Positions 63,547 through 64,000 of a DNA stretch of 64,000 bases are shown piece after piece. The stretch lies in assembly GCF_900258035.1 (NCBI RefSeq), contig NZ_OGTP01000005.1:62001-126000 (forward strand), given 5' to 3'. Within the stretch, counting starts at the first letter, position 1, and every line of letters starts with the position of its first letter. The notes beneath the pieces were generated by a model, which was not told the origin of the DNA, did not search any database, and saw only the letters and a list, made by a program, of their open reading frames with translations. A program made the translations under genes and the position numbers. Origin of the DNA: Caballeronia novacaledonica. Its GTDB lineage: Bacteria > Pseudomonadota > Gammaproteobacteria > Burkholderiales > Burkholderiaceae.

Positions 63547-64000
63547 CTAGCGAGGATGTGGGGCCCAGACGCCCTCGGCGGTGTAATTGAACGACCGGGC
63601 TAGTCCGGCTGATTGCCATACCAGGTCGAAGACAGGTTTTAAAACTTGTTCAGGTGGTAGCTCGGCGGGTAAAAGGATATCGGGAAGAACAAGCGTTTGT
63701 CGGTCGAAAAAGCCTTGGTGATCGTCAAGGAGGAAATGCGCGCGATTGATGCCGAGTTCAACATTGTCCGCGCCCAAGATCGAGAGCATACAGGTCATCT
63801 CGAGACCGATACCTAGGTGTGTGTATTCCGCACGTAAGCGGGTGAGCAGCGCGATGAATTCTTCTTCATAGGACAAGCTGCCGAGAGAAGCGCGTGCGCC
63901 CTCGGCGTATTCGAACACCTTGACGGTTTCGAAGTATCCGTTACGAAAAAGAAGCGAGTATCCGTATGTGCCGGCCGGTTGTGGATTGCGAACAACCAGC
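63547..64000 (-). CDS. C-terminal part of a possible AlbA/Schlafen-type ATP-binding protein (partial)
   Basis: A minus-strand frame runs open to the window edge and ends at 63547. The 151 visible residues, with RNPQPAGTYGYSLLFRNGYFETVKVFE, YEEEFIALLTRLRAEY, LSILGADNVELGINRAHFLLDD and VFDLVWQSAGLARSFNYTAEGVW, resemble the C-terminal half of AlbA_2 (Schlafen-like) putative DNA-binding proteins seen in defence islands. The N-terminal domain is outside. It converges with the Gabija-like operon, about 130 bp apart. Confidence 0.55.
   Translation of the reverse strand, partial: LVVRNPQPAGTYGYSLLFRNGYFETVKVFEYAEGARASLGSLSYEEEFIALLTRLRAEYTHLGIGLEMTCMLSILGADNVELGINRAHFLLDDHQGFFDRQTLVLPDILLPAELPPEQVLKPVFDLVWQSAGLARSFNYTAEGVWAPHPR

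Noticed and set aside
35780-64000. Repeat of the tRNA 3' end marking the island's far boundary
   Set aside because: No second copy of the TTCGAATCCCACCCGG-type sequence was noticed inside the window.

Overview
The window reads as a chromosome segment of a GC-rich betaproteobacterium of the Burkholderiaceae, most likely a Paraburkholderia, Caballeronia or Burkholderia relative. The basis is protein wording and gene order (thrB beside a BPSS1780-type membrane protein, xseB-ispA-dxs, yqeY-dnaG-rpoD, ohr-ohrR, DUF3563). Genus and species cannot be fixed from sequence alone.

Bases 1-35,805 are ordinary core chromosome: PiT phosphate transporter and CHAD protein; ModE-like regulator; PAP2 phosphatase; PHB-depolymerase-like esterase; Ohr/OhrR peroxide defence; homoserine kinase; AMP nucleosidase; LOG-family hydrolase; DNA polymerase I; NDH-2; dienelactone hydrolase; mercaptopyruvate sulfurtransferase; Rieske oxygenase; exonuclease VII small subunit, farnesyl diphosphate synthase and DXS in a row; FolE2; LysR/MFS pair; GST; TsaD; BaiN-like flavoprotein; YqeY; primase; sigma-70; then a tRNA with a CAT anticodon. 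Most of these genes are complete and many are followed by clear hairpin terminators.

Downstream of the tRNA the character changes: lower and patchier GC, long stretches without good genes, repeats, frameshifted genes and little housekeeping content. Bases 35,806-64,000 look like a tRNA-linked genomic island that runs past the window edge. Its first part (36-44 kb) holds two paralogous unknown genes (one frameshifted), three small unknown genes, a PD-(D/E)XK-like protein, a TIR protein with a Ser/Tyr-rich head and a YjzC-like protein. This part is bracketed by two diverged direct copies of a 184-bp three-repeat element.

Bases 44.4-50.1 kb are a Tn7/Tn5053-type transposition operon (minus strand: tniA, two tandem tniB, tniQ). 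The 904-residue TniA carries an N-terminal region resembling TnsA whose catalytic residues look eroded. The second TniB is a shortened copy. No Cas genes or CRISPR array are visible.

Bases 50.5-64 kb look like a defence island: a helical unknown protein, a KAP-like P-loop ATPase, a J-domain/TM/LprI-like/TonB-C fusion beside a TIR protein, an unknown protein, a TIGR02391 (Ymh) protein followed by a second HEPN-like gene, a Gabija-like pair (OLD nuclease plus UvrD-type helicase), and the end of a possible AlbA/Schlafen-type protein cut by the window edge. The strongest candidates for something undescribed are the TnsA-like/TniA plus double-TniB transposon, the J-domain fusion with its TIR neighbour, and the paired HEPN-like genes just upstream of the Gabija-like operon.
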